DNA of 5,916 bases. Origin: Bacillota bacterium (GTDB lineage Bacteria > Bacillota > Dethiobacteria > DTU022 > UBA8154). A program made the translations under genes and the position numbers. Below the pieces are notes generated by a model. The model made no database searches. It was not told the origin of the DNA and saw nothing but the letters and a program-made list of their open reading frames with translations. Positions within the stretch are counted from its first letter, which is position 1. Each line of letters opens with the position of its first letter. The stretch is taken from positions 1 through 5,916 of the forward strand of contig DMPF01000144.1 of the NCBI GenBank assembly GCA_003456095.1, in the 5' to 3' direction. Shown here piece by piece: positions 5,829 to 5,916 of the stretch.

Positions 5829-5916
5829 TATTTGCCACACCACCCTTAATTATATGTTTAAATTAAATATTCATCTGCAATATTCCTGCTATATATTTTC
5901 TTAACATTATTTTAAT
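5829..5916 (-). other. AT-rich leader upstream of the cluster
   Basis: This is non-coding sequence upstream of the first gene, much richer in A and T than the rest of the window. I see no ORF or RNA gene in it. Just before the first gene it carries a GGGTGGTG purine stretch that can serve as the ribosome binding site. It also has a perfect TATAAT at 5849-5854, but a start site placed from it would fall on that ribosome binding site and the best -35-like hexamer (TTGCAG) is 20 bp away, so I do not favour it as a sigma-70 promoter. Confidence 0.6.
5876..5891 (-). promoter_or_regulatory. possible sigma-54-like -24/-12 promoter
   Basis: On the minus strand the sequence reads TAGCAG, five bases, TTGCA. 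This compares with the sigma-54 consensus TGGCAC-N5-TTGCA: the -12 element is perfect and the spacing exact, but one G of the key -24 GG pair is A. Transcription would start roughly 12 nt further down, leaving a leader of about 35-40 nt before the first start codon, which is a sensible length. No activator gene or enhancer site is visible in the window, so this is a weak call. Confidence 0.25.

Noticed and set aside
5849..5854. A perfect TATAAT -10 box in the leader.
   Set aside because: A start site placed from it would fall on the ribosome binding site, and the only -35-like hexamer is 20 bp away; in such AT-rich sequence it may be chance.
1..5916. CRISPR arrays, insertion sequences, tRNA or rRNA genes.
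   Set aside because: No spaced direct repeats, transposase-like protein or tRNA/rRNA-like stretch was seen; the window is almost wholly filled by the listed genes.

Overview
The window reads as one dense, entirely minus-strand gene cluster from an anaerobic, selenium-using bacterium. Purine-rich Shine-Dalgarno sites (GGAGG, AAGGGGG), tight or overlapping junctions, a LipM/LplA-type lipoate enzyme and cobalamin-methyltransferase-like proteins suggest a Firmicute, perhaps of the Desulfotomaculum/Pelotomaculum kind. That placement is inference; no ribosomal or other marker gene is present.

In order of transcription (right to left) the window holds: an AT-rich leader with a possible sigma-54-like promoter (5829-5916); a UroD/MtaA-like zinc methyltransferase homologue (4770-5828); two paralogous DGC-domain putative zinc-binding proteins overlapping by one base (4175-4720 and 3579-4175); a GcvH-like lipoyl carrier protein (3073-3552); a small thioredoxin-like selenoprotein (2773-3060); a second UroD-like protein that is also a selenoprotein (1611-2684); a Cys-type thioredoxin-like paralogue (1289-1609); a 21-bp perfect hairpin (1240-1287); lipoyl synthase lipA (357-1223); and the first 126 codons of a lipoate ligase/octanoyltransferase running off the left edge (1-379).

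The main result is two in-frame UGA codons that a standard gene caller would read as stops. In the small thioredoxin-like protein UGA is codon 18, giving UxxC where the neighbouring paralogue has CxxC. In the second UroD-like protein UGA is codon 310, exactly where the first UroD-like protein has the C-terminal zinc-ligand Cys of its PGCD motif. Each UGA is followed, 19 nt before an apical loop, by a stem-loop shaped like a bacterial SECIS element, and homologous coding sequence continues to a normal TAG stop. Each selenoprotein has a Cys paralogue within the same cluster.

How the genes may work together (inference): LipA and the LipM/LplA-like protein would lipoylate the H-like protein, the thioredoxin pair would reduce its lipoyl disulfide or other thiols, and the two UroD-like Zn-thiolate/Zn-selenolate enzymes would move a methyl group, possibly to or from a lipoyl thiol standing in for coenzyme M. 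No GcvT, GcvP, corrinoid protein, substrate-specific methyltransferase, Hdr subunit or Sec machinery is visible here, so the substrate is unknown.
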